Source: Planctomycetaceae bacterium (GTDB taxonomy: Bacteria; Planctomycetota; Phycisphaerae; Phycisphaerales; SM1A02). Taken from it: DNA of 14,371 nt. The DNA lies in contig NYWY01000034.1 in NCBI GenBank assembly GCA_002685335.1, positions 1-14,371 of the forward strand, given 5' to 3'. The notes beneath the pieces were generated by a model, which worked only from the letters and a program-made list of their open reading frames with translations, had not been told where the DNA came from and searched no databases. Positions 1 through 7,915 of the stretch are shown in pieces; the first letter of the stretch is position 1, and each line of letters begins with the position of its first letter. The position numbers and the translations under genes are program-made.

Positions 1-299
<299 letters not shown>

Positions 300-302
300 T
301 CC

Positions 303-1256
303 TCAGTCCGAGGTCGATTCGACGCCAGCGGGGAAATCAAGCGTCGCCCGCACCGGCCAGTGGTCCGAGAGCGGGCCCGCATCGTTGGCCGGAACCAGGA
401 TGTCGGTGTTCCGCACCGTGACCCCGCGAACCAGGATGTGATCGATGCGACGACCACGAGGATCGTCCTTCCATCCGTTCCAGGTGCCGCGAGGCGCATC
501 GGCGGGCCGACCCTTGATCGCCGACCACCCATCGATGAACGCACCGTCATCCCTCGTGGCCAGGAGCGTCTCGAGAGGTGGTGACCCCGGCGTCGCGTTG
601 AAGTCGCCGAGAATGACGACCGGTTCATCGCGCATCGTGCGAGGCCGGGATGCGATGCGTTGACGCACCAGTACCGCGCCCTTCTCACGAGCTTCAGCAC
701 TTCGGTGATCCAGGTGCAGGTTGCACACCCAGATCGGCGATCGATCGTCCGACTTTTCAACCGGAAGCAATCGGACCATCGTGACCATCCGCGTGCAGGC
801 GGTGTTCCAGGACATCGACCCCGGCACTTCGGGCGTCTCACTCAACCAGAAGTGCGTCGCATGATCGGGATCGAGACGCCAGCGATCGCGCCGCCAGAAA
901 ATCGGGACCGCCTCCCCCCTGGCCGCGTCGCGTTCGCGACCGCGGCTGAAGCAACCGTGACCCTCGAGTCCCGAGGTGATCGCGGCCAGTTGATGCGGAA
1001 GCACTTCCTGCAATCCGATGATGTCGGCCTTGGAATCGGAAAGGTGCGTGATCACGCCATCGCGCCGATGCGGCCACGCGTGCACCCCGTCACCGGAATT
1101 GTCGTAGCGGATGTTCCAGGTCTCCACGACGAGCGGCGGGGCGGCGTCGGCCCGGGAGCCGAGCAGGCCCCCCGCACCGAGGATCACCAGGAGACTCAGG
1201 AGTCGGCGGAGGAACCGCGATCCAACGGTGGGAGCATCAGTCGTCATGCCGTCCAT
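303..1256 (-). CDS. Secreted endonuclease/exonuclease/phosphatase-family hydrolase
   Basis: This 317-residue protein has the DNase I/EEP fold, a Mg-dependent phosphodiesterase or phosphatase fold. The motifs occur in order: WNIRYDN near residue 47, LQEV (metal-binding Glu84), NLHLDH (His181), GDFNATPGS (Asp218, Asn220), RRIDHILV (Asp272, His273) and LSDHWPV (catalytic pair Asp298, His299). All the usual catalytic residues are therefore present. Residues about 14-39 form an Arg-rich start, a Leu-rich hydrophobic core and an ADA cleavage-like site, so it is probably exported. The substrate (DNA, RNA, phospholipid or a sugar phosphate) cannot be read from the sequence; the secreted single-domain form is common in Planctomycetota and Bacteroidota. 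ATG at 1256 (MDGM) and ATG at 1247 (MTTD) are both possible starts; neither has a strong Shine-Dalgarno. It is divergent from the beta-helix gene and converges on serS. Confidence 0.85.
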   Translation of the reverse strand: MDGMTTDAPTVGSRFLRRLLSLLVILGAGGLLGSRADAAPPLVVETWNIRYDNSGDGVHAWPHRRDGVITHLSDSKADIIGLQEVLPHQLAAITSGLEGHGCFSRGRERDAARGEAVPIFWRRDRWRLDPDHATHFWLSETPEVPGSMSWNTACTRMVTMVRLLPVEKSDDRSPIWVCNLHLDHRSAEAREKGAVLVRQRIASRPRTMRDEPVVILGDFNATPGSPPLETLLATRDDGAFIDGWSAIKGRPADAPRGTWNGWKDDPRGRRIDHILVRGVTVRNTDILVPANDAGPLSDHWPVRATLDFPAGVESTSD

Positions 1257-1289
1257 TGAACCCGACCCCGCCCCATGCCGCAGGGAAGC

Positions 1290-1312
1290 AGGCCTTCGGG
1301 CCCCGAAGACCT
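1290..1312. repeat. Imperfect inverted repeat in divergent intergenic region
   Basis: The arms AGGCCTTCGG and CCGAAGACCT flank a 3-nt loop and pair at 9 of 10 positions, with one C-A mismatch. The element lies 34 bp upstream of the EEP-hydrolase ATG and about 200 bp upstream of the beta-helix gene. A short pyrimidine run follows on the plus strand but there is no real T-tract. It could be a leader hairpin or an operator; nothing decides between these. I see no convincing promoter elsewhere in the 257-bp gap. Confidence 0.35.
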
Positions 1313-1513
1313 CCTTTCCTGACCCGCCCTTGGCTGGGATCCACCGACGCCGATGTTTGATTCAGGACGAAAAACCCTGTCCCAGGTGATCCAAGGGGAT
1401 ATTCGAGGCGTTTTCAGACGAAACCGTCCCCTCCTTCCGGGAGTGCCCTGTGTGCCTTTCGAAGCCGGTCACGAGCACCGGCCTCGCAGAACCTCGATTC
1501 GAAAGGCCCCGTC

Positions 1514-2560
1514 ATGAACACCCCCCGACGACCCCTGCTCACCGCTCTTCTGGCCGCCAGCGCCCTCGGCACCACGACGCTCGCCCAACACACGATCACC
1601 GTGGATGACGATCGCCTGCAGATCGCAGATGCGATGTTCACGGATCTGGGATCCGCTCTTGCTCACTTGCATTCGGACTTCAATCCCGAGCTGCATCACG
1701 CAACGATCCTGCTGGCCCCTGGTCGGTACCACCTGGTCGAGACCCTCGAGATGCCGGTTGGTGGTTTCGCCGGTACCGGTTCGACCAGCGGCGACGTGAT
1801 GAATCTCGTCGAGACCCTCGAGATGCCGGTCGGTGGTTTCGCAGGCACCGGCCTGACCAGTGCCGACGTGACGAATCTCGTCGAGACCCTGGAGATGCCG
1901 GTCGGTGGTTTCCGACTCACGATCAAGGGCATCGGGGAACGACCTCGCATCAACCTGGGCTCGACCCGGATCGGCATCGCGGTCGCCGGCGGCGAGCTCG
2001 TCCTCGAAGGCCTGCAGCTGGAATCCCGAGCTTCCGGCGATGTGGAGCACCCCTCGGTGGCCGTCGCCTGCCATGCCGGACGACTTCGAATCGACGACTG
2101 CGTCTTTCGTCAGATGAACCCTGCTCGTGAAGCCGGCATCGGTGTCATGGCCTCCTGTTCCACCGTCCAGATCTCCAGAAGCAGCTTCCTTCGCTACTCC
2201 GACGCCGGGGTCGCCTTGAAGCACCAGACGGTCGCCACCATCCAGCAGTCGCTGTTTCGCAAGTGCCTCGATGGCCTGAGGATCACGACCAACGATCCGC
2301 GGACCTGCATCGTCGATGTTCTCGGCTGCGAGTTCGATCGCAACACCGTCGGCATGTACCTGGAGTCCAATGAATCCGGAGACTCGAACCACGGTCTCGA
2401 GACGCTCCTGTTCCTCATCCAGTTGGCGATGAGTCCCCTCTCGGCGACGGACATCATGGAACGTGGATTCGCGCTCAACGTGGTGAACACGAGCTTCGAC
2501 TCTCTGGATGCGGACGTCTGGAACCCCCATGACGCCACCTGGAACCTGAGTTTCGAATGA
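1514..2560 (+). CDS. Secreted right-handed beta-helix (pectate-lyase-fold-like) protein with internal tandem repeat
   Basis: This 348-residue protein starts with an export signal (MNTPRRPLLTALLAASALG, likely cleaved near TTLAQ at 25). The mature part reads like a parallel beta-helix of the CASH/pectate-lyase-like kind: an opening coil LLAPGRYHLVETLEMP, then LTIKGIGERPRINLG, then successive short strands such as LVLEGLQLES, LRIDDCVFR, VQISRSSFLRYSDAGVAL, TIQQSLFRKCLDGLRI and VDVLGCEFDRNTVGMYLES. The spaced pattern of small hydrophobic, Asn/Ser and Cys-x-Phe residues is characteristic. Residues 74-133 hold 2.5 copies of a 24-residue repeat with an invariant LVETLEMPVGGF core, inserted in the first coil. 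No catalytic triad of a known lyase is evident, so it may be a binding or structural protein rather than an enzyme. The start has AAAGG at 1502-1506, seven bases upstream. It is followed by a strong hairpin. Confidence 0.72.
   Translation: MNTPRRPLLTALLAASALGTTTLAQHTITVDDDRLQIADAMFTDLGSALAHLHSDFNPELHHATILLAPGRYHLVETLEMPVGGFAGTGSTSGDVMNLVETLEMPVGGFAGTGLTSADVTNLVETLEMPVGGFRLTIKGIGERPRINLGSTRIGIAVAGGELVLEGLQLESRASGDVEHPSVAVACHAGRLRIDDCVFRQMNPAREAGIGVMASCSTVQISRSSFLRYSDAGVALKHQTVATIQQSLFRKCLDGLRITTNDPRTCIVDVLGCEFDRNTVGMYLESNESGDSNHGLETLLFLIQLAMSPLSATDIMERGFALNVVNTSFDSLDADVWNPHDATWNLSFE
1733..1912 (+). repeat. 72-bp in-frame tandem repeat, 2.5 copies
   Basis: Unit 1 is 1733-1804, unit 2 is 1805-1876 and the half unit is 1877-1912. 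Units 1 and 2 match at 62 of 72 bases by my count. Differences in the first 36 bases are all silent, so the 12-residue core LVETLEMPVGGF is identical in all three copies; the half unit differs from unit 2 by one base there. The second half of the unit (linker beginning AGTG and ending in Asn) carries three amino-acid changes: Ser to Leu, Gly to Ala and Met to Thr. The period of 24 residues is close to one turn of a beta-helix. Confidence 0.95.
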
Positions 2561-2621
2561 GCCGAATCCGGCCTCTCTCGTGACGATCATGAACGGGTCT
2601 CATCGATTCCCGAACGTCATG

Positions 2622-2653
2622 GACCCCGCCCCGGTGAAGCCGCGGGCGGGGTC
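2622..2653. terminator. Strong GC hairpin after beta-helix gene (possible terminator without U-tract)
   Basis: GACCCCGCCC at 2622-2631 is the exact reverse complement of GGGCGGGGTC at 2644-2653. The loop can add CGG/CCG pairs (2632-2634 with 2640-2642), leaving one bulged C. It starts 62 bp after the beta-helix stop codon and ends about 106 bp before pgm. No run of T follows on either strand, so intrinsic termination is uncertain; it may instead protect the 3' end or act in the pgm leader. Confidence 0.5.
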
Positions 2654-2759
2654 TGCATCGAGTCGAAGCGCCCGACGATCGTGAACCGGAGCGACCTCTC
2701 CCCCGACCAGCCTCCGAAAGGCGATACTGCACTCAGATCCCTGGACGGAGCCCAAGCCC

Positions 2760-4430
2760 ATGACCCACGCCCTCGCCGAACCCGGCACCCCCGGCGGCCT
2801 TGCCACCCCCTCAGACCTCGTCGATCTCGACGCCCTCCTGACCGCCTTCCACGATCGGCACCCCGATCCGGGCATCGCGGCCCAACGGGTCGCCTTCGGC
2901 ACGAGCGGCCACCGAGGTTCCGCCCTGGACACGACCTTCAACGACGATCACATCGCCGCGATCACCCAGGCGATCGTCGAGTTCCGAATCGCCAACGGCA
3001 TCGGAGGACCGGTGATCCTCGGCAAGGACACCCATGCGCTGAGCGAGCCGGCCGAACGAACCGCGGTCGAAGTGCTTTCGGCCAACGGGGTCCCGGTGCA
3101 GGTCCAGGGCGGCGCCGGCATCACGGCGACCCCGATCGTCTCCCGCGCGATCCTCGCCTTCAACGAGACACGATCTGCCGACGATCCGGGACGCGCCGAC
3201 GGCATCGTGATCACCCCGAGTCACAACCCACCCCGTGACGGTGGCTTCAAGTACAACCCGCCCGATGGCGGTCCCGCCGGCGGCGAGATCACCGGCTGGG
3301 TCGAACGCCGCGCCAACGAGATTCTTGAAAGCGGCCTCGCCGCGGTGAAGCGGACCTCGAGCGGCGACCGTCCCCTCTCCTCCCTCGATCACGTCGAGGA
3401 TGTCGATCTGATCACGCCCTACGTCGAGGCGCTCTCGGGCGTGGTCGACATTGCGGCGATTCGGGAGGCGGGCCTCAAGCTTGCCACGCATCCGCTCGGC
3501 GGGGCATCGTTTCCCGTCTGGCCGGTGCTCGCCGAAGTGCACGGCATCGACGTGACCATCGTCGACGGGACCATCGATCCACGATTCGCGTTCATGACCC
3601 TCGACAAGGACGGTCTCATCCGCATGGACTGCTCGAGTCCGCAGGCGATGGCCCCGTTGGTGGCTCAGATGGCCGACGGCGCCTACGACCTCGCCTTCGG
3701 CAACGATCCCGACAGCGATCGACACGGAATCGTCTGCCGATCCAGTGGGCTCATGAATCCCAACCGATTCCTCGCGGTCGCCATCCGACACCTGCTCGCC
3801 ACTCGCTCCGGATGGAACCCTTCCATCCAGGTCGGCAAGACCCTGGTCTCGAGCCTCCTCATCGATCGGGTGGTCGCCGACGCCGGACGTTCGCTCTGCG
3901 AGGTTCCGGTCGGCTTCAAGTGGTTCGCCCCCGGACTCTTCGACGGCTCGCTCTGCTTTGGGGGCGAGGAAAGCGCGGGCGCTTCCTTCCTCACTCTGGA
4001 CGGAAGACCCTGGACCACGGACAAGGACGGGATCGTGATGGATCTTCTGGCGGCCGAAATCATGGCCACCACCGGCCGTGATCCCGGCGAGCACGAAGAC
4101 GAGATCGTGGCAAAGTTCGGCGATCCCGCCTACACACGGATTTCCGCCCCCGCCGACGCCGAAACTCGATCCGCGCTCAAGAAGCTCGACGCCTCCGCGG
4201 TCACCGCGACCGAACTCGCTGGAGATCCGATCACCGCGACCCTCACCCGGGCCCCGGGGAACGATGCCGCGATCGGCGGTCTCAAGGTCGCGACCGAACA
4301 CGGCTGGTTCGCCGCCCGGCCGTCGGGCACCGAGCCGATTTCCAAGATCTACGCCGAAAGCCTGAAGGGTCCCGACCACCTCGAGCGGATTCTGATCGAG
4401 GCCCGGGCCATCGTGGCGGACGCGACCTGA
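2760..4430 (+). CDS. pgm: Phosphoglucomutase (alpha-D-glucose phosphate-specific)
   Basis: This 556-residue cytoplasmic enzyme interconverts glucose-6-phosphate and glucose-1-phosphate, which feeds nucleotide-sugar and storage-polysaccharide synthesis. It matches E. coli Pgm in length and order: FGTSGHRGS (residues 46-54), GKDTHALSEPA, the phosphoserine loop TPSHNPP with catalytic Ser154, KYNPPDGGPA, the metal loop NDPDSDR (Asp316, Asp318, Asp320), VGKTLVSS, VPVGFKWF, the sugar-recognition loop GGEESAG (Glu403-Ser405), and the phosphate-binding loop ARPSGTEP (520-526). All four domains appear intact. ATG at 2760 has GGAG at 2747-2750, nine bases upstream; the N-terminal tail before the first domain is about as long as in E. 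coli. It stands alone, followed by a 198-bp gap before the first glycosyltransferase, for which it could supply the sugar precursor. Confidence 0.97.
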   Translation: MTHALAEPGTPGGLATPSDLVDLDALLTAFHDRHPDPGIAAQRVAFGTSGHRGSALDTTFNDDHIAAITQAIVEFRIANGIGGPVILGKDTHALSEPAERTAVEVLSANGVPVQVQGGAGITATPIVSRAILAFNETRSADDPGRADGIVITPSHNPPRDGGFKYNPPDGGPAGGEITGWVERRANEILESGLAAVKRTSSGDRPLSSLDHVEDVDLITPYVEALSGVVDIAAIREAGLKLATHPLGGASFPVWPVLAEVHGIDVTIVDGTIDPRFAFMTLDKDGLIRMDCSSPQAMAPLVAQMADGAYDLAFGNDPDSDRHGIVCRSSGLMNPNRFLAVAIRHLLATRSGWNPSIQVGKTLVSSLLIDRVVADAGRSLCEVPVGFKWFAPGLFDGSLCFGGEESAGASFLTLDGRPWTTDKDGIVMDLLAAEIMATTGRDPGEHEDEIVAKFGDPAYTRISAPADAETRSALKKLDASAVTATELAGDPITATLTRAPGNDAAIGGLKVATEHGWFAARPSGTEPISKIYAESLKGPDHLERILIEARAIVADAT

Positions 4431-4579
4431 ATCCACCTCCGCTCGGTCTCTCGCCGAAACCTCGTCCTCCTTCGAACCCGGCAGAGGCTCACCGAAGTGG
4501 GGGCAACACCGAATCGACCCCCCGCGATCATGCATCCGAATCCGTTGAACGCCGCCTTTCACCCGGCTTGATTCAGGCA

Positions 4580-4611
4580 CGGGTCGGACCCGGTCGATGA
4601 CTCATGACCCG
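4580..4611 (+). promoter_or_regulatory. Two alternative short stems just before the glycosyltransferase A ribosome site
   Basis: CGGGTC at 4580-4585 can pair with GACCCG at 4587-4592 (one base between them, so the stem is really shorter) or with GACCCG at 4606-4611. The second pairing ends 4 bases before the Shine-Dalgarno at 4616. Such mutually exclusive pairing can control translation, but the arms are only 6 bases and this may be chance. Confidence 0.2.
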
Positions 4612-4615
4612 ATAC

Positions 4616-4619
4616 GGAG
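4616..4619 (+). promoter_or_regulatory. Shine-Dalgarno site fixing the GTG start of glycosyltransferase A
   Basis: GGAG (inside ACGGAGA) lies 9 bases before GTG at 4629. Together with the paralogue's matching N-terminus (MPSIIIPAHNE) it supports the GTG as the true start. Confidence 0.6.
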
Positions 4620-4628
4620 ACCACCGAC

Positions 4629-5468
4629 GTGCCCAGCGTGATCATTCCCGCCCATAACGAAGAAAACCTGATCGAACGAACTCTTCAGGGTGTCGTCGCG
4701 GACGGCATCGAAGATCTTCAGGTCATCGTCGTGGTGAATGGAAGCTCGGACGACACCGCAAATCGTGCCCGAGGATTCGGCCGCGGGATCGAGGTCCTGG
4801 AGACTCCAGTCGCGGGAAAATGCAACGCCCTGAATCTCGGCGAAGAACGAATCGACCGGTTCCCGAGAGTCTTCCTCGATGCGGACATCGAACTGCTCCC
4901 GGGCACGCTCCGATCCATTCTGTCCGCCGCGAATGACCGAAGCCCGATCGTCTCTCCGAGCCCGAGATTCGATCTGACCGATGCCTCCCTCGCCGTCCGA
5001 CTCTTCAAGCGGGCGGAACGGTTCAATCCCTACTTCGGATCGGGATCACCCAACGGAAGTGGATGTTTCGTCGTGACCGAAGCGGGCCGACGCCGATGGG
5101 ATCGATTCCCCGAAATCGTCGCCGACGACAGCTTCGTCCAGGGTCACTTCGTCGCCTCCGAAAGACACACAGTTCCGAACACCACGGCGATCGTCCAGCA
5201 GCCTCGGAATCTGAAATCACTGCTCGCGGTACTGGCGCGAACCCGGAGAGGCGGCTTCGAACTCCGCGAGAGATTCCCGGATCTGATGCGAAACCACGAA
5301 AATCAGATGCCGGTGATGTTGAAGCGACTCCTCATTCGTCCCTGGTACTGGCCCGCGATGGTGATGTACGGCTACGTTCGGATCACCGAACGTCGACTGG
5401 CCCGAACCCAGATAGCGGCGGGTGAGACGGGCTGGGGACGCGATGAGACCGGTCGTGCGGTGGATTGA
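4629..5468 (+). CDS. Family 2 glycosyltransferase (paralogue A)
   Basis: This 279-residue GT-A fold enzyme of the GT2 type transfers a sugar from a nucleotide donor. The N-terminus begins directly with the nucleotide-binding strand VIIPAHNEENLIERTL, then VIVVVNGSSDDT, KCNALNLGE and the metal/donor motif LDADIEL (DAD at 84-86). An acceptor-side block follows, PNGSGCFVVTE with ADDSF (Asp166-Asp167, the position of the usual catalytic ED). RTRRG at 204-208 stands where processive GT2 enzymes have QxxRW, so it is probably not a processive synthase. The C-terminus contains an amphipathic aromatic stretch, RPWYWPAMVMYGYV, likely to touch the membrane, and ends in a conserved GETGWGRDE. GTG start at 4629 with GGAG upstream. 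It aligns without gaps to the gene at 8867. Donor and acceptor are unknown; a surface glycan is the likely product. Confidence 0.85.
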   Translation: MPSVIIPAHNEENLIERTLQGVVADGIEDLQVIVVVNGSSDDTANRARGFGRGIEVLETPVAGKCNALNLGEERIDRFPRVFLDADIELLPGTLRSILSAANDRSPIVSPSPRFDLTDASLAVRLFKRAERFNPYFGSGSPNGSGCFVVTEAGRRRWDRFPEIVADDSFVQGHFVASERHTVPNTTAIVQQPRNLKSLLAVLARTRRGGFELRERFPDLMRNHENQMPVMLKRLLIRPWYWPAMVMYGYVRITERRLARTQIAAGETGWGRDETGRAVD

Positions 5469-5470
5469 TC

Positions 5471-5524
5471 GCGCTCGATCGACGTGAGAATGTCCCGAGT
5501 CACCCCGGTGACTCGATTGAGCGC
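5471..5524. terminator. Hairpin between two convergent genes (candidate bidirectional terminator)
   Basis: The inner part is CGAGTCACC (5496-5504) facing its exact reverse complement GGTGACTCG (5507-5515) with two bases between, so eight pairs plus a tetraloop can form. An outer pair, GCGCTCGAT (5471-5479) with ATTGAGCGC (5516-5524), adds nine pairs including one G-U, leaving a 16-base bulge on the left. The element sits wholly in the 94-bp gap between the glycosyltransferase A stop and the amidotransferase stop. The placement fits a terminator shared by both strands, although T-tracts are missing. Confidence 0.5.
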
Positions 5525-5562
5525 TCCGCCGCGGCCTGAAACCGGAACGAACGACCGCGTCT

Positions 5563-7434
5563 TCAGTCCGTCGGTTTCCCGGGGATTCCCGAACTGGACT
5601 GGTACCAGCTTTCGATCGCGAAGATCGTCCAGAGAATCATCTGGTGATCCACGTGGCCCGAACGATGTTCGGCCAGCAACCCATCGACCGGCCCCCGCTC
5701 GCCGTATCTGGCGACGAATGAGCGTTCGTCAACCAAAAGCGATTCGAGGCGGGATCCGAGATGTGACTTGAACCACTTCTCCAGCGGCACGCGGAAGCCC
5801 CATTTCCTTCTTCGGGCGATGTCCACTCCGACCATGCGCTCGGCCAGGAGTCTCAGGGGTTTCTTGGTCACCCTCAGCGAACACTTGTCGGTCGACCTCA
5901 TGTCGATGCCAAGTCTGAACATCTCTTCGGACATGAATGGCATTCGGGTTTCAAGTCCCTCCGCCATCGTCATGCGATCACCCCGTTCGAGGAGATTGGC
6001 AGGAAGCCAGGTCAGGAGGTCGACGAACTGCATCCGTTGAATCGGATCTCTGGTCCGCGGCTCGATGCGGGCGAAGGCCTCGCTCTGAGGCGTGAACGAC
6101 TGACCCTCCCGTGACCAGAGTCCGGGGAAGATCAACTTCAGTTGATCCGGGGTGCCCGCCGAAAACCATTGCGATATCCGTGCGAGTTCATTCGGCTCCC
6201 GAAGGGCCTTGATCGCGACACCGAGCCGCCGCTCGGAAAGCCCCAGAACCCTGGCGATCTTCATGTACGCCGACATCGGGAACAGCCCGATCCCCCGAAC
6301 CACGAGCTCCGGGAGTCCGGCCAACTGGTACTTCGGATAGCCGGCGAAGGCCTCGTCCGCGCCTTCTCCGGAAAGCACCACCTTCACATGCCGTCGCGCA
6401 TACTCACTCATTTTCCCGATGCCCAGGTCCGCCGGCTGACTCAGGGGGGCGTCGCGGAATCGGGAGTACCGCTCCATGCCGTCGAGAAAATCCTGCTGGC
6501 CGACGACCACGCGGTGATGGACGGTTTCGAATCGATCCGCGACCACGGAAGCAAACTCGTGTTCGTCGTCGGGATCTCCTTCAAAGGAGATCGAGAACGT
6601 GTGGATCGTCTGTTCGGGTTGCAGTCTGCGCATCGCCGAGACCAGAAGACTGCTGTCGATGCCACCGGAGAGGAAGGCTCCGACTGGGACGTCGGAGACG
6701 AGCCTCGCTTTCACGGATTTCAGGAACTCGGCTTCGAGCAGGTCGATGTCGAATCGCTGACGCTTCCGGCTGATCAGACTCGTGGGATCGAACCACTCCC
6801 GAGTTTCAAGGGTTCCGTCCTCCCACTCGACCGCATGCCCCGGGGGGACCTGTCGGATGTCCGAATAGAGGCTGCGGGCGCCGGCCACCGCTCCGTGCCG
6901 CACCATGTTCCCCAGTGCGAATTCATCGAGTTCATCACTGACCTCAGGATGCTCGAGAAGAGCCTTGGGTTCCGACCCGAAGACCAGGAGGTCGGGACGA
7001 GGCCGGGCGATGAAGAGTGGTTTCTTGCCGAAACGATCCCGGGCGAGGATCAGTCGTCTCTTCTCGCGGTCCCAGTAGCCGAACGAGAACATGCCGTCGA
7101 TCCTCGACAGGAAATCGACGCCGTGATCCTTGATCCCGCGAAGGAGCACTTCCGTGTCCCCGTTGGTCGAGCAGTTCACCGCCGCTTCCTCGCGAAGCGA
7201 TCGATAGTTGTAGATCTCGCCGTTGAAGGTGAGCACGCTGGAATCGAGTTCCATCGGCTGCTCGCTGTGCTGCAGGTCGATGATGCTCAACCGACTGTGG
7301 ACCAATCCGACATCGCCCTCCCGCCAGATACCATCGGCATCTGGCCCACGATGGGAAATGGCGGCGAGCATCCGGGACAGGATCTCAAGCTTCGGTCGGT
7401 TTGCCAGATCAATGTAGCCGGCGATGCCACACAT
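5563..7434 (-). CDS. asnB: Asparagine synthase family class II glutamine amidotransferase
   Basis: The protein has 623 residues if it starts at the ATG giving MCGIAGY, where Cys2 becomes the N-terminal nucleophile after Met removal. The frame stays open 99 codons further upstream, but that would destroy the Ntn-hydrolase active site. The glutaminase domain shows SHRGPDADG, HSRLSIIDL (Arg48), FNGEIYNY (Asn71, Gly72) and NGDTEV (Asp93). The synthetase domain shows ARDRFGKKPLF, the ATP pyrophosphatase P-loop FLSGGIDSSLL (256-262) and SGEGADEAFAGYPKYQ. All are intact, so it should hydrolyse glutamine and use the ammonia on an AMP-activated carboxylate. It may make asparagine, but members of this family set among glycosyltransferases often amidate sugars or other surface molecules, and this one lies between two GT2 paralogues. 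It is transcribed alone on the minus strand. The ribosome site is weak. Confidence 0.9.
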   Translation of the reverse strand: MCGIAGYIDLANRPKLEILSRMLAAISHRGPDADGIWREGDVGLVHSRLSIIDLQHSEQPMELDSSVLTFNGEIYNYRSLREEAAVNCSTNGDTEVLLRGIKDHGVDFLSRIDGMFSFGYWDREKRRLILARDRFGKKPLFIARPRPDLLVFGSEPKALLEHPEVSDELDEFALGNMVRHGAVAGARSLYSDIRQVPPGHAVEWEDGTLETREWFDPTSLISRKRQRFDIDLLEAEFLKSVKARLVSDVPVGAFLSGGIDSSLLVSAMRRLQPEQTIHTFSISFEGDPDDEHEFASVVADRFETVHHRVVVGQQDFLDGMERYSRFRDAPLSQPADLGIGKMSEYARRHVKVVLSGEGADEAFAGYPKYQLAGLPELVVRGIGLFPMSAYMKIARVLGLSERRLGVAIKALREPNELARISQWFSAGTPDQLKLIFPGLWSREGQSFTPQSEAFARIEPRTRDPIQRMQFVDLLTWLPANLLERGDRMTMAEGLETRMPFMSEEMFRLGIDMRSTDKCSLRVTKKPLRLLAERMVGVDIARRRKWGFRVPLEKWFKSHLGSRLESLLVDERSFVARYGERGPVDGLLAEHRSGHVDHQMILWTIFAIESWYQSSSGIPGKPTD

Positions 7435-7915
7435 AAGGGGGTCTTCGGAAAGGGTGATGGGTGCGGGATGAGCCTCTCCCCGCCCGTCGCGGGGAATCGT
7501 CTCCGAAGGCGCTGCCCTGTCGCCTGCCCAAGTATATCGACCCCCTGCACAGTGACCTGCACGAATGTCACGAAGGAAACCGGGCGATCGTTGCCCGTCT
7601 TCGGGATCAGCGAGGGAGGTTTCCACTCGGTGATTTCCGAATCCTCGATCCGGAGCGAGATCACGCCGGCCACCGATGCCGGGGGAAGAACATCCCGGCC
7701 GGTAACGGTGAGCGATGCTGCGGCAGTCCATCCGAGGCAGCCAACCGATCTTGGTCCTCCTCCGCGACCGCCCGCAAGGCCCGCAAACGCCCGAATCCCC
7801 GATTCTTGAGAACCAATCGACCTGATCTCATACCCTTCATGTCCCTGATGTTGTCTGACCCGACAACCCCCGACCACCCATCGTCCCAGACACATCCCCG
7901 CTCCTGGAGAACGAC
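7435..7915. other. 481-bp divergent intergenic region between amidotransferase and EF-hand genes
   Basis: This is the longest gap in the window and must hold promoters for both directions, though I cannot point to a convincing -35/-10 pair. It contains a 7-bp stem hairpin at 7477-7495 near the amidotransferase start, a 6-bp inverted repeat GTTGTC/GACAAC at 7850-7867 (loop 6) near the EF-hand start, and GGAG at 7906-7909 as the EF-hand ribosome site. Around 7540-7740 the minus strand has a stretch with coding-like codon use but no usable start (see findings). No tRNA-like or other recognisable RNA was seen. Confidence 0.6.
7477..7495 (-). promoter_or_regulatory. Hairpin in the amidotransferase 5' leader
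   Basis: TCCCCGC (7477-7483) and GCGGGGA (7489-7495) are perfect reverse complements around a 5-base loop. The element lies 42 bases upstream of the amidotransferase ATG. It could influence mRNA stability or translation; there is no T-tract to suggest a terminator. Confidence 0.35.

Noticed and set aside
1469..2590. Long minus-strand open frame opposite the beta-helix gene
   Set aside because: Antisense shadow typical of GC-rich DNA; the plus-strand frame has a signal peptide, recognisable fold pattern and ribosome site.
1357..4577. Shared decamer TTGATTCAGG at 1357-1366 and 4568-4577, considered as a common promoter element
   Set aside because: Distances to the downstream starts differ greatly, no -10 follows at a constant spacing, and a ten-base match is expected by chance in 14 kb.
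2811..4580. Long minus-strand open frame opposite pgm
   Set aside because: The plus strand is an unmistakable phosphoglucomutase; the opposite frame is Gly/Arg/Asp-rich without domains.
7435..7731. N-terminal extension of the amidotransferase by 99 open codons
   Set aside because: The class II amidotransferase needs Cys2 exposed after Met removal (MCGI at 7434), and the upstream translation is Arg/Gly/Pro-rich and unlike protein.
6142..7809. Long plus-strand open frame opposite the amidotransferase
   Set aside because: Shadow of the catalytic motifs on the other strand; no domain or ribosome site.
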